From Ophiostoma sp. CBS 140.51 (Eukaryota; Ascomycota; Sordariomycetes; Ophiostomatales; Ophiostomataceae): a stretch of 56,186 nt of DNA. Positions 28,688 to 39,300 of the stretch are shown one piece after another. A program made the translations under genes and the position numbers. The first letter of the stretch is position 1. The number at the start of each line of letters is the position of its first letter. The notes beneath the pieces were generated by a model, which saw only the letters and a program-made list of their open reading frames with translations, had not been told where the DNA came from and ran no database searches. The stretch is from assembly GCA_029298735.1 (NCBI GenBank), contig JANSLP010000217.1, positions 1 through 56,186 of the forward strand, written 5' to 3'.

Positions 28688-31684
28688 TCACCACGTCCCT
28701 TGCACAGGCAGATCACGCGAGCTCTGACCCGCCAGAAGGCGGTACGCCCCTCCGGTCACCATGACCCAGTTCTGCCGCTGCACGTCCCAGTAGCTAAGAT
28801 CACGCCGTGTCAAGTTGAAGGTGACTGTCTGCGTCTGGCCCTTCTTGAGCAGCGGCTTTTCGAAGCCTCGCAGAACCTTGACGGGAAAATCGACGCCGGC
28901 AGCGTCCGCAGCGCCGTCTGGGTAAGATAGGTACAGCTGCACCACGGCCTTGCCATCGCGGCTGCCCACATTGGCAACGTCAACGCTAACAGAGACATAC
29001 GTCTCCCACAGGTCCGGGTTGCCGCCCTCGTCGCCGCCCGCTGCAGAGGGGGGCTGGACGGTGTCGTAGCCATCCGGGTACGGGTATTTCTCCGACACAA
29101 TATCGAGGTCGTCCACGGAGTCGAGGTAAGGGTAAATGTATTTTGCGAGGCGCCGGATCTCCTTGGGGAACAGGGCTTCCTTGGCATCGGGGACCGTTGT
29201 GTCGTAGGTAGGAGCCTTAGCAGCGGGCGGTGAGCGGGCTGCCGGCAGGGCGCTCTTGGGAAGCACGCCCTTGACAGACAGGTTGCCAACGACAAAGTCC
29301 GTGTACGACAGACCAAACCCAAACTCGTAGCGAGGCTCGACGTTGTACTTGTCAAAGTGGCGGTAGTCAATGTAAAGGCCCTCGGTGAAATATTGCTGAG
29401 GGACGACGCCGTTGGGAATGTACATGACCTTGCCACCCGGGCCAAAGTCATCCATGGTGCGGCCGATGGTGTAGGGCAGCTTGCCGCTCGGGTTGACGCG
29501 GCCAAAGAGGACGTCGGCCAGAGCGTTGCCGCTTTCTTGGCCGGGCAGGTTGGCATAGACAACCGCCTTGACCTGCGGCAGATCAATCCAGCGCTCCATG
29601 ACAACAGCGCCGACCGAGTGGATGACAACAATCACGTCGCCCTTGCCACCACCGCAGCCAGTAGCCACACTGTAGACAAGATCCTCGCCGCCCTTTTGCA
29701 GCAACAGGTCGTTCCGGTCGCCGCCGTTGCCGCCCCACGATACGAAGCCCTCGCCAGCGTCCGCGTTAGCAAAAACAAAGCAAACGTCGAGGTCAGCGAG
29801 TGACTCAGGCTGCACGCCACGGTTGGAGAGACGGCGGCGAATGTCAACCTTTTTCTCGTCAAAAACGGCAGACAGTGCGTCGGCGGGTGCGACGAGATAC
29901 GGGAACTCGACAGCACCTGATCCCCATCCGGAGCCCAATGTGCCTTGGTTGCAGGCCCGGTTCTCGCAAAAGTTGGGACCCTGGCCCGGCCCGGCATCCT
30001 CGCCGAAAATGCCAATCTTGATCTTGGGCGTCGGGGCGATGTTGGCGTCTCTCTTGGAGGGCTGGGACGAGGACTGTGGCGCCGGGTGTTGGGCCTTGAC
30101 GATGCGGTTGGGCTGGCCTGTCACGCCGTCTGTGCCAATGGGCAAGGTGTTGTTGGTATTCTTGAGAAGCACGATGCCCTCGGTAGCGATATGCCGGGCA
30201 ACGTTGGCGTGGTCACCCTGCACGTTGATAAACTGGTTGACAACAACCGTCTCTTGCGGGGACGGGCTGCCAGGGGCCAGCACACCTGTTTTGTTGTATG
30301 TCCAGGACGAGAAGTTCGGCCGCTCGCCTGCGCCGTCGAAGCCACTAAAGAAGTTGGGGTCGTCCTGGCCAAGCTGGTACCAGGCGGCCACAATGCGCGT
30401 TGCCATGTCGTTGAGGCGCTCGAGGGGCACAGATCCGTTGAGCACAGAGCGAGTGAGCTCCGAGCCCCAGAGAGAAAGGCCGTTTTGCCAGCGCAAGCCG
30501 TCACCAGGCATCGTCATATCCAGGCCAGCCAAGGCCGTGCTGACACCAGAGCGCTGGGCGAGCCAGTCGGACATGACAAAGCCTTGGAAGCCAAGCTCGT
30601 CCTTCAGAATGCCATTGAGCAGCTTCGAGTTGCCACACGAGTAGCTGTTGTTGACCATGTTGTAGCTGCACATGACGCTGGCCACGCCGGCTTTCACAGC
30701 ATCGCCAAACGGCCAGGCATAGAGCTCGTGCAGTGTGCGGTCGTCAATGTTGGAGCTCAGAGCGTGGGGGAGGCCCCACTCGTAGGGTTGCCGGAAATGT
30801 TCTTGCTCGTTGCCGACAAAGTGCTTGATCGTGGCCATGATGCCCTGGTCCTGGATGCCACGGATGGTCTCGGCGCCGGCAATGCCCTGCAGGTAAGGAT
30901 CTGAGCCAAAGCCCTCCCAGTTGCGCCCACCCGCCGGCATCCGGCCAAGAGGACCAACACAGGGGCCCAGAAGAGCATGCACGCCCTTGGCACGGGCCTC
31001 GAGGGCGTGTGCCTTGCCGTGTGCATACATCAGTGCGCGGTTCCATGTGGCGCCCACCGTGATGCCCGCCGGCAAGGCCGTGATGTTGTCGGCCATACGG
31101 ATGCCCAGCGGCCCGTCCTGGAGTTGCAGCTGCGGGAAGCCCACATGGACAGCAGGGCCGTTGGTGCCAACGCTCAGCCCCATCTGCCAGCCCGTGCCAG
31201 TCGTGATATTGACCTTTTCTGGAAGCGTCATGCGGCTGACCATCTTCGCAGCCTTGGCATAGCTGTCGGCCCATTTCTTGGCTGTCCCACCCGGCGGTGT
31301 CGGATACCAGGGCGGCGACTGGCCATAGGGAGGCTCCTCGCCGAGCTTCTTGTAGACAAACCCACCGCTGGCAGCCGTCAGCAAGAAGATGGTACCGCCG
31401 ATAAGCAAAGCCACAATGCAGCACCGGGAGCGTGACCACCGCTTGGGCAAGCAGGCTGGCCCAATCCACCGGATGGCATGCCTGGCTCCTCTTTGGATCT
31501 TTCTGTTTCCCTTTTTGTCGTCTGAAGTATCGTCTTCGTATAACGGGTCGGCCGTCAAGAACTCGGTCGCGTCAATGTCGGACTCGCGGTCGCTGTCGCC
31601 GAGCTCGTAGGAATTGCGCGCGTCGCGGTTGTGGCCATGGCCCGAGGACAGCAAGCCACGCTTGGCCTGATCGTCGGTGACCAT
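28688..31684 (-). CDS. GH3 beta-glucosidase, membrane-anchored (BglE-like)
   Basis: A single exon of 998 residues from the ATG at 31684; a longer open frame upstream lacks an ATG. Residues 1-87 form a charged cytosolic tail rich in Asp, Glu and Arg. Residues 88-110 are a hydrophobic anchor, giving a type II topology with the enzyme outside the cytosol. The GH3 N-terminal barrel follows, with the nucleophile D373 in V-M-S-D-W and the substrate-binding segments G-R-N-W-E-G-F and K-H-F-V-G-N-E-Q-E. The second GH3 domain includes L-L-K-N and the C-terminus is a fibronectin-III-like domain (Y-E-F-G-F-G-L-S-Y onward). The predicted reaction is release of terminal beta-glucose from cellobiose or other beta-glucosides. 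The size and N-terminal anchor match fungal BglE-type enzymes rather than secreted ones. No copy of the shared TGACTCG element was found in its promoter. Confidence 0.92.
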   Translation of the reverse strand: MVTDDQAKRGLLSSGHGHNRDARNSYELGDSDRESDIDATEFLTADPLYEDDTSDDKKGNRKIQRGARHAIRWIGPACLPKRWSRSRCCIVALLIGGTIFLLTAASGGFVYKKLGEEPPYGQSPPWYPTPPGGTAKKWADSYAKAAKMVSRMTLPEKVNITTGTGWQMGLSVGTNGPAVHVGFPQLQLQDGPLGIRMADNITALPAGITVGATWNRALMYAHGKAHALEARAKGVHALLGPCVGPLGRMPAGGRNWEGFGSDPYLQGIAGAETIRGIQDQGIMATIKHFVGNEQEHFRQPYEWGLPHALSSNIDDRTLHELYAWPFGDAVKAGVASVMCSYNMVNNSYSCGNSKLLNGILKDELGFQGFVMSDWLAQRSGVSTALAGLDMTMPGDGLRWQNGLSLWGSELTRSVLNGSVPLERLNDMATRIVAAWYQLGQDDPNFFSGFDGAGERPNFSSWTYNKTGVLAPGSPSPQETVVVNQFINVQGDHANVARHIATEGIVLLKNTNNTLPIGTDGVTGQPNRIVKAQHPAPQSSSQPSKRDANIAPTPKIKIGIFGEDAGPGQGPNFCENRACNQGTLGSGWGSGAVEFPYLVAPADALSAVFDEKKVDIRRRLSNRGVQPESLADLDVCFVFANADAGEGFVSWGGNGGDRNDLLLQKGGEDLVYSVATGCGGGKGDVIVVIHSVGAVVMERWIDLPQVKAVVYANLPGQESGNALADVLFGRVNPSGKLPYTIGRTMDDFGPGGKVMYIPNGVVPQQYFTEGLYIDYRHFDKYNVEPRYEFGFGLSYTDFVVGNLSVKGVLPKSALPAARSPPAAKAPTYDTTVPDAKEALFPKEIRRLAKYIYPYLDSVDDLDIVSEKYPYPDGYDTVQPPSAAGGDEGGNPDLWETYVSVSVDVANVGSRDGKAVVQLYLSYPDGAADAAGVDFPVKVLRGFEKPLLKKGQTQTVTFNLTRRDLSYWDVQRQNWVMVTGGAYRLLAGQSSRDLPVQGTW

Positions 31685-32048
31685 CGCGAAGGAAGAGGAG
31701 GGAGGTATGTCGAAGTAGAGTTTGTCTTCCAAAGTATGGGCCGCCGAGATCGATGGCGATCGAAAGTAGGACAGATGGAGAAGAGAACGTGGTCAGCAAG
31801 AAGGGAGATTCGAGGACAGTCGGGCCTCGAGTTGGTTAGGCCCCAGGGGATGTCGGCATCCGTCAGCTGGATGGTCGGGTTGGTCGGCTGGATGAAAACT
31901 CAATGAATGCTTGGAGATGGGTGTCGTTGATGAAGTACTGAGTACGTCGGAGGAATGTCAAAAGAACGGGTGAGCTAAGGCAGCTGTTGAAGCTGGAGGC
32001 GAGATGGGCAGGGGGACGGACGGGCGCTAGCGATGTCGGTTGCTCCTT

Positions 32049-32065
32049 CCCCCCCCCCCCCCCCC
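32049..32065. repeat. Homopolymer run of 17 C
   Basis: An uninterrupted C17 tract lies about 365-381 bases upstream of the GH3 start codon. Its length may be a sequencing or assembly estimate. Confidence 0.85.
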
Positions 32066-32380
32066 AAAAAGCCCTGAGCTTCCCGCCAAGTGCGACCTGA
32101 AACATCCACTATTTTGTGGTGCCTCAAAAGCCACAGCTAGCGCCACAGTAACCCCCACGCGCCTACCACTTGTGAGAAAATGTGGGAATGGCGTTCTCTT
32201 TCACCTGGTGTGAATTGAATCTCGAGCTCGTCGAGGGCCACGCCATGGCTTTTGACCATTTCTATGTACGAGATATTTAATTAGTATATCTTGTGTATCT
32301 TGTGTATTTATTATCGTCTCTTTTCTCACTTTCGAATTTTTGTATATGTTTTTACCACTTTTTGCTGGTCTTTTGTTTTA

Positions 32381-32410
32381 TTTTATGTTATATTATGTTA
32401 TATTATGTTA
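32381..32410. repeat. Three tandem ten-base AT-rich units
   Basis: The first unit reads TTTTATGTTA and the next two TATTATGTTA. It is a short, low-complexity repeat in the intergenic region. Confidence 0.7.
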
Positions 32411-33433
32411 TTTTAATCTTTCTGAATAAAAAGAAGGTACCTAATGCACAATTCACATAAACAACTTACGATCAAGCGAAAAGATCTTCAAAAGCCACCA
32501 GACTCTTTACTTTTACTTCTCATTCTACCACCAATGTGGCTCAACATTGAGGCAACACATTACACCGGGGCATGGATTTTCCGTGAAATGTCATTGCAAA
32601 GCAGCCCTGCTTTTTCCCAGGAGCGTCAGTACTACGACATATTTGTTGCCGGACAATGCGCGTCATTTCCCCACCAAAGCTCCGAAGCTGAATGACATTT
32701 GCTCTTTGTGCGGCCTTTCGCCGATAAAAAATGCCGACTTAGAAACATCGTCAGCTGAAAGAATTCTGTACGTTATTGTACGCATGCTAAGACGTCAAAT
32801 TTGGTCGCACTAGGAGCGAGAAATGTCATCACTACGAGCAGCAAATCGCATCAGTAAATTTTCATTCTCTTTAAGGAAAGGTGACATCAATTTTAGCCGT
32901 CGAGACAACCACATTTCGCCAGAACAATTCCATACTGATTCAAAAGCCACTTGTAGTGCATAAAACTGTAGAAAAAAAGCACTTTGTCTCTTACTCGCTT
33001 CAGATAAAAAGACACCTTGACTCCAAAAGGCGTCTAAAAACCCATCCCAAGCTCCGATGTCCACTGTTAGGATCCAGGTGAAACGCAGCCGGACGTCCAG
33101 ATTAACCGCAAGGTCCGTGGAGCTGGATTAGGTTTGCGGAAGATATGTCTAAACATACCGCACACAGCATTACTTCAATTTCTGTCCCCTCTCATACGGC
33201 GTGACGTGTATTATTTTGCTATGGACACAAGGCAACGGCTCCCGAGTCGGTCTATCCAAGACGCGAGAAGCGACGCTCCCGCTAACCAGATCTGACTGCG
33301 TGTAGTCTTTATTCTCCGAGCTTCTATCTTGAATCTGTCCGGTATTACCTTTCAGATGCGCGGTTATGGGTTTCTCCAACACCGTCCGGCGGACCCTTGC
33401 TCCGGTGGCATTTGCTGTCTGCCTCTTTGAAAA

Positions 33434-33440
33434 TATAAAT
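33434..33440 (+). promoter_or_regulatory. Possible TATA box of naphthol reductase gene
   Basis: TATAAAT in an otherwise mixed-sequence region, 271 bases upstream of the start codon. It is plausible if the leader is about 240 bases long. Confidence 0.35.
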
Positions 33441-33710
33441 ACAAACGACGGCTCAACAGAATCAAAATCCTCGTTTGCAATTGCACAGTCATTAGCACCA
33501 CAAGCACCGCATCGCCGTTCTGCCATACAGACAGCTACGCTCTCATAAAACAGAACTAACAAGCAACAATTGATCACCGACGCGCTGGCCAATTTTATCG
33601 AGTACCTCTTCCAGGCATTTTTGAGCCTATATCGTTCTCTCTTCCGAGCCATTCGACCATCCCCTCCCTCAACACCTCCTCCAGGTCCAACAACCCCCAA
33701 ATCTTCCAAG

Positions 33711-34688
33711 ATGGGATCTACGGAACACACCGGCAGCAAGTACGACACCATCCCGGGTCCTCTGGGTCTCCCAGCAGCGTCTCTGGCTGGTAAGGTCGCC
33801 CTGGTCACCGGTGCTGGCCGCGGTATTGGTCGTGAGATGGCTCTTGAGCTTGGACGCCGTGGTGCTAAGATCATTGTCAACTATGCCAACAGCGATGCCT
33901 CTGCTCAGGAAGTCGTTGAGGCCATCAAGAAGAGCGGATCGGATGCCAAGGCCATCAAGGCCAACGTGTCGGACGTCGACCAGATTGTGCGTTTGTTTGA
34001 AGAAGCGGTCCAGTCCTTTGGCAAGTTGGATATTGTGTGCTCCAACAGCGGCGTTGTGAGCTTTGGCCATGTCAAGGATGTGACGCCCGAGGAGTTTGAC
34101 CGCGTTTTCAGTGTCAACACGCGGGGTCAGTTCTTTGTGGCCCGCGAGGCCTACAAGCACCTCGAGGTGGGCGGTCGCCTGATCCTGATGGGCTCCATTA
34201 CGGGCCAGGCCAAGATGGTGCCACGGCACGCCGTGTACTCGGCGAGCAAGGGCGCTATTGAGACATTTGTGCGCTGCATGGCTGTCGGTGAGTTCAAATC
34301 TAATCTGGATCTATGAATATGTGTCACAGAATGAGGGGCACTGCTAACAGCCTAGATTTTGGTGACAAGAAGATCACTGTCAACGCCGTCGCTCCCGGCG
34401 GTATCAAGAGTAAGTTTCTACAAGGTCATTATAGTGAAGAATGTTGGAAGAAACCAAGCTTACTAACCTTTCTCAGCCGACATGTACCATGCTGTCTGCC
34501 GCGAGTACATTCCCAACGGTCTGGGCTTCACCGACGAGGAGACGGACGAGTATGCTGCTGGCTGGTCGCCCATTCACCGCGTTGGTCTTCCCATCGACGT
34601 CGCTCGTGTCGTGGCTTTCCTTGCATCCCAGGACGGCGAGTGGATCAACGGCAAGGTTCTGGGCGTGGATGGTGGCGCTTGCATGTAG
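33711..34688 (+). CDS. Trihydroxynaphthalene reductase (DHN-melanin SDR)
   Basis: Three exons join in frame: 33711-34287, 34356-34409 and 34477-34688, giving 280 residues, with introns of 68 and 67 bases. The sequence closely follows the known fungal naphthol reductases (Magnaporthe BUF1 type, 283 residues). It has an N-terminal S-K-Y-D-T-I-P-G-P-L-G, cofactor loop T-G-A-G-R-G-I-G at residues 33-40, catalytic S162, Y176 and K180, and a C-terminal G-G-A-C-M. These NADPH enzymes reduce tetra- or trihydroxynaphthalene on the way to dihydroxynaphthalene melanin; which of the two is preferred cannot be told from sequence. The frame stays open 47 codons upstream, but only from a TTG, so the ATG at 33711 is chosen. 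No melanin polyketide synthase or scytalone dehydratase is in this window. Confidence 0.93.
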
Positions 34689-35259
34689 ACACAGAACCAT
34701 CAGTAGAATGGTAGAAACGACAAGAGCGTTTTGCTACATCATACACGGTTAAATTAAGAGGATAAAATCACAGAAGATCAGACTTACTGCTACGTTGAAG
34801 AAAATTGTCAACCAAAGTGGCATTACAAAAAATGGTGGTTTTGCATGCTGCAACGAAACTATGAATCCATCCAGCAAGACGTGAATTTTAGGCTGTCGGT
34901 GTTAGTGGGTGCTAGCGCTTGAAAAGGGGCAAGTCAACAAACAGTGTGTCACAGTGGTTATTGAAGTCAACAAATCTCCATTCATTGTGTTTTAGATGGG
35001 CATGATGATTATCTCTTCTATTTATTTGACTTTCTAGACCCCTCGTATTTTTATCATCATTCATAAGTCGTGCCATTCCTGTTACATAACCGTGTATCCA
35101 AAAACAAAAGAAAAGTACACCAACATCAAACAAAGGAAAGTAAAAGAAAAACAAAAGAAATACAACCAGTTGTGTATCCTATCCTTGATCATACACATAT
35201 ATTTCCTCCTCTTACTGTACATATGATACAACCAGCTTGAATGTAGAATTCACACCCAC
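34689..35259. other. Gap between convergent naphthol reductase and coiled-coil genes
   Basis: A 571-base AT-rich region presumed to hold both 3' untranslated regions. I see no gene in it. Confidence 0.45.
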
Positions 35260-38199
35260 TTACGTCGAGTCGTAGTCGGTCTTGCGCGAACTGCGCGACG
35301 GGCTTCTGTGCAGGTCCGACTTGCGCATAACTTGGAAGCGACCACGATCGCCAGGTGTGCGAACAATGACCAGTGGGTCCTTTTCGTTCTTCTTGCTCCC
35401 CTTCTTAGAAGAGCTGCTGCCGTTGCTAGTAACCGAACCAGCGACACCAGCGAGCTTGGCGCGCATCTTGGCCAGCTGGTCTCGCAGGGCCATGCCCTCA
35501 GCCTCAGAGGTGGCATACGCGGCACGCAGCTCCTGAACGCGGTCATTGTGAGCGGCGAGTTCTGTTGCGAGGTTGGCGTTTTGCTGTGTGAGTTCAGGGA
35601 CCTGGGCGGCGCGGGCCGCGGCTTCCTCTTTGGCGGATTTGGCGGCCGTTGCCGCTTCCTGTGCCGACGCCAGCGCGGTCGCAGCTTCCGTTTGGGCAGC
35701 CTGGGCTGCAGCGAGAGCAGCAGCCGCAGCTTTCTTTTCCGTCTTTTCTGTCGCAAGAGTTGACTCAAGGGCAGTAAGCTTCTCTTGCAGCTCATTGTGG
35801 GAGGCCTCCAGCTTCAAATGCTTCTCCTGCAACTCGGCGTCAGGAGCAGCTGCCTCACCACTGTCGCCGCCCTCGCCTTCGCCAGACTTATCGCCGTTGG
35901 CAGCCGCTTTTGTCTTGAGGGACTCGCACTCGGCGGTAAGAGCGGCCTGTGCTTCCTCAAGTTTTGTAATGGTTTCCTTGAGGTCGTCAACAGCTTCGGT
36001 GGCAGCAGCTGTGGCTGCCTCCTGTGCATCATGGCGGGCCTTGTCAACGGCAGCCTCATGGCCAGTGATCGTCTCCTGGTGTGCGGTGTTCTCTTCTTTG
36101 GCCTTTTCGAGCTCTACAGTGAGTGACTCCAGCTCGGTTGTCTTGGACGTCACTTCGGCAGTGAGTGTCTCAATCTGTTCCTTGAGGTCCTTTACCTCTG
36201 TGTTGACTGCTTCCTGGTCGCCCTCGAGCGTTGTGCACTTGGCCTCGGTGGCCGCGAGCTTCTCTTCAAGTGATGCCTTCTCCTCGGCGAACGTCTTTGC
36301 ATCCGTAGCCGCTTTCTCTTCCGCGGAGGCGGCGGCAGCAACGGAAGCAGCGGTGGCAGCCACGCGCGTGGCTTCCTCCTCTTCAAGAACACCGATGCGG
36401 ACCTGCAGAGCGTCTTTTGTGGCTGTCAGGTCCTCAATTTGGCCAGCCATGAGCAGATGCAGCTCCTTGTTGGCGTCGCGTGCGGCCACGACCTGGCCCT
36501 CGAGGTCTTTGCACTTGGCCTCGAGGTCGCTGCAGCGCTCTTCAAAGGCAGCCTTGCCCTCCCGAAAGAGGGCTGAGGTGGCTTCCTCGTCGCGGAGGGA
36601 GTCGCGTACTTGGGCCAAAGTGGTGTTGGCATCGGCCAACGTCTGGTTAGCCACAATCAAAGCAGCCCGGGTCTCGTCGAGCGCCATCTTGTTGGACTCG
36701 AGGTCGGCGCGCAACTCCTTCATCTCCAACGACTCGACATTCTTTAGTTGCAGGCTCTTGTCCATGCTCTCGTGCAGGTCGTCAATCTCCTCGGCCAAGG
36801 ACTTGGCCCTCTGGCGGTGCTCGGCCGCTTCGCGGCGCAGATCGTTGCGCTCGGCTTGTGCCTCACCCAAAGCGGCAACGGTCTCCTCCAGCTCGACGGC
36901 GAGCTTTTTGCGTTCGGCCTCGAGCGCCTGTTGGCGCTGCTCGAACTGGGCCTCGAGGGCCACCTTGTGTGCCTCGAACTGGGCCTGGGTATTCTTGTCG
37001 CTGCCGTTGTCATGGGAGGAGGTAGAGCTCGAGGTGGAGATACTGGCAGGCGCAGGTGTGTCCTCAATGGCGCCGGCGGGGATGTGGGAGTAGGAGTCAC
37101 GCAGAGATCGGCGTGCAGGAACGTGAACAAGGTCAGACTCGGTACGTGTGCGTGACATTTCGTGGTCCGCAATACCGCTAAAGGATTGTGAACGACGACG
37201 TGTGGGCTGGGACCGTGTTGGAGGAGTCATTGTAGTCGTAGTAGTGCTAGAAGAGGACATAATGGGCGAAGGAGCGCGTTGGGAGTAGTCGACAGTGACC
37301 CTGGTCTGTACCGCCGGGGCTGTCTTGGTCGTCTTGGTCATCTTGGTCTTGTCCTCGGGCAGGTAGTCGTAGTAGCCGTAATGGTCACGGTCGTCGACCG
37401 ATGTTGCCTGTGTGCTGTTGGACAGACACGACATGGAATCCTCTGTTTCAGACGAGTCAAACGTGACCGTCTTCTTGGAACTGTTGCCAGTGCCGTGCTG
37501 GTTTGTGGAGATGGAGCCAGCCGTGCTTCCATACACAGAGTCGTACATGGGCTGGCGTGCGTAGTGGTCATTGGTGCCGAAAACTGGAACTGGGGCGGAG
37601 ACGGGGGCAGAGCTCCGGTTGCTTGGCCGCCGGGACAGAACCGTGCTGGTTGGTGCAATCGGCAGCTCAGGGACACGGCCACCGCCCATGTTGTTGTGAG
37701 TCTGAGATGGTACAAAAGAAGAATTAGGTGCGGGAGCGGGTGCTGGCAGTGTCAGAAGAACCTCCGAGCGGCCTGCAGAGAAGTGTACGGTGGGACGAGC
37801 GTGGTCTGCCGGGCGGACGACACGGCCACGGTTGGAGCTAAAGTTGCGGTGGGTGGCCGTCGAGCCATTGCTGCGGGCAGACATGGATGCACTGTTGCGC
37901 CGTCTTTCGTTACGGCTGTGGGCTGGAGGAAGAAACCCAACGTCAGAGTCTGATTCATCGTCTGCAATGGCAGGCTTGGTGGATGAGTCTGATGTGACAG
38001 ACAGACGGCGTTGGAGGCGGAGATGGGGCGACGGACGCTTGGTCACGACGGGGCCGGTGGGGTGGTTGATGTGGCCATTTCCAGTGTTGCTATTGACGGG
38101 CACTGTCGTGTCCGTCTGGCGGTAGGTGAGCCGGGGCTTCTGGACGCGAGATGCGCCCTCGCGGAGGTACGAGCTCCCAAACGGGTTGTCCCGGTCCAT
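35260..38199 (-). CDS. Large coiled-coil protein of unknown function
   Basis: A single exon of 979 residues from the ATG at 38199 (M-D-R-D-N-P-F-G); the frame continues upstream but is probably leader. Residues 1 to about 390 are Ser/Pro/Arg/Thr-rich and predicted disordered, with possible phosphorylation patches such as R-R-L-S-V and S-S-D-S. From about 395 to 885 the sequence is dense in Ala, Glu, Leu, Lys and Gln with heptad spacing and few prolines, indicating a long coiled coil that includes Ala-rich and K/E-rich blocks. The basic C-terminal tail (about residues 930-979) has R-T-P-G-D-R-G-R-F-Q-V-M-R and S-P-S-R-S-S-R-K segments. No enzymatic motif or membrane segment is visible. A cytoskeletal, scaffold or cortical role is possible but not shown. 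Confidence 0.8.
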   Translation of the reverse strand: MDRDNPFGSSYLREGASRVQKPRLTYRQTDTTVPVNSNTGNGHINHPTGPVVTKRPSPHLRLQRRLSVTSDSSTKPAIADDESDSDVGFLPPAHSRNERRRNSASMSARSNGSTATHRNFSSNRGRVVRPADHARPTVHFSAGRSEVLLTLPAPAPAPNSSFVPSQTHNNMGGGRVPELPIAPTSTVLSRRPSNRSSAPVSAPVPVFGTNDHYARQPMYDSVYGSTAGSISTNQHGTGNSSKKTVTFDSSETEDSMSCLSNSTQATSVDDRDHYGYYDYLPEDKTKMTKTTKTAPAVQTRVTVDYSQRAPSPIMSSSSTTTTTMTPPTRSQPTRRRSQSFSGIADHEMSRTRTESDLVHVPARRSLRDSYSHIPAGAIEDTPAPASISTSSSTSSHDNGSDKNTQAQFEAHKVALEAQFEQRQQALEAERKKLAVELEETVAALGEAQAERNDLRREAAEHRQRAKSLAEEIDDLHESMDKSLQLKNVESLEMKELRADLESNKMALDETRAALIVANQTLADANTTLAQVRDSLRDEEATSALFREGKAAFEERCSDLEAKCKDLEGQVVAARDANKELHLLMAGQIEDLTATKDALQVRIGVLEEEEATRVAATAASVAAAASAEEKAATDAKTFAEEKASLEEKLAATEAKCTTLEGDQEAVNTEVKDLKEQIETLTAEVTSKTTELESLTVELEKAKEENTAHQETITGHEAAVDKARHDAQEAATAAATEAVDDLKETITKLEEAQAALTAECESLKTKAAANGDKSGEGEGGDSGEAAAPDAELQEKHLKLEASHNELQEKLTALESTLATEKTEKKAAAAALAAAQAAQTEAATALASAQEAATAAKSAKEEAAARAAQVPELTQQNANLATELAAHNDRVQELRAAYATSEAEGMALRDQLAKMRAKLAGVAGSVTSNGSSSSKKGSKKNEKDPLVIVRTPGDRGRFQVMRKSDLHRSPSRSSRKTDYDST

Positions 38200-39252
38200 T
38201 TTTAATGAGGTGCTGGTTTCGCCGATATTGTTTTGATTTTGATTTATGGTATGCTGTAGCCGTGTATGTTCTGTAGGCAAGAGTCAGTCTGGAGACCGAG
38301 AGATGTTTGATTTGTCGTTGATGTTGATTGAGTTTCGTCGTCGTTGAAGTTGGAGATGTCGATCTTGGTCGAGTTGGGGGCGGTGTATGGTGGTGGTACG
38401 GTTGTGGTCGATGTGACTCATAACGGAGGGAAAATATTGTAGATTTGTAGAAAGAGGCAAATAAGAGATGCGAGAGGTTTTATCAAAAAGAAGCGGGCGT
38501 GTTTTGGTTTTGTACGGTGGTCAACAAATCTGGAGGTGATTCCTGTACGACAGGGAAATATGACAGATGCACCACCAGCATGTACTACAGCCTGGTATAT
38601 AAACAAGTTTTTTGCACAGGAGCACACGGATTATGGAGTACGTGTGATCCCACGGGGTACGTACACGCACGGTGTGTACGCAATGATGCAGAGAAGCACA
38701 AGCACAGAAAAATGCAAAATGCAGAAAATGGGGCGGGCCTGACAATACAGGGCCACGCCCTACATGGCCATCAGGGACTGGACAACATGCTGCCAGGCGC
38801 GAGACAATGAGACAACGAGGCCAGCCCCATCCTCAACGAAAACTGATTGGGTATCAATCAGGATAGTAAGGAGAGAAATGAGAGTACGGAGGGTCAGGCG
38901 AGTCAGGATATCAGCAAGAGTAGGTGCCAGAACGACGGTGGCTGTTGACAGGAGACGGTGATTTCCGGCGAAAGGCGTGTCTCACCATTTTTTGCAGTCT
39001 TATTTTTCATCTCACTAATTTCTGCTTCATTTTTCTTCTTCTTTGCACCAATCCTTCCAGATTCCTGCTTTTTGAGCCTATTTTGTGTATTAGGCGTCCA
39101 AATATACATCACGGACCAGCCTCCCGGACCATGAACGAGGCTGTCGTGCCCAATGACATGGCAGGGGTGCAGGAAGTGGGCATAAAACCGTAAAAGGCCA
39201 CCAAAGTTCACTGAAAACGTGGTTTTTAGCGCTCTTCGATCAACCTCCGACG

Positions 39253-39300
39253 GGCCAGGCCTGGGTCAGGGCCAGCCAGGTCCAGGTCCAGGGCCTGGCC
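39253..39300. repeat. GC-rich inverted repeat
   Basis: The arm GGCCAGGCCTGG at 39253-39264 pairs with CCAGGGCCTGGCC at 39288-39300 with one bulged base, leaving a loop of 23 bases. It could form a strong hairpin in RNA or DNA. No associated gene is evident. Confidence 0.55.

Larger units (their letters stand above)
31685..33710. promoter_or_regulatory. Divergent region between GH3 and naphthol reductase genes
   Basis: A 2026-base region without a convincing gene. It carries a run of 17 C at 32049-32065 in the GH3 leader and three ten-base TATTATGTTA-like units at 32381-32410. A TATA-like TATAAAT is at 33434-33440, about 270 bases before the reductase start. The open frames here are short, or long only because alternative starts are allowed. 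Confidence 0.5.

Noticed and set aside
33570..33710. 47-codon N-terminal extension of the naphthol reductase
   Set aside because: The frame is open but begins with TTG. The ATG at 33711 gives a protein matching the known family length.
35573..37093. Open frame of 506 codons opposite the coiled-coil gene
   Set aside because: Its Ala/Ser-rich low-complexity product is what results from reading GCC/GAG-rich coiled-coil codons in reverse. No independent evidence supports it.
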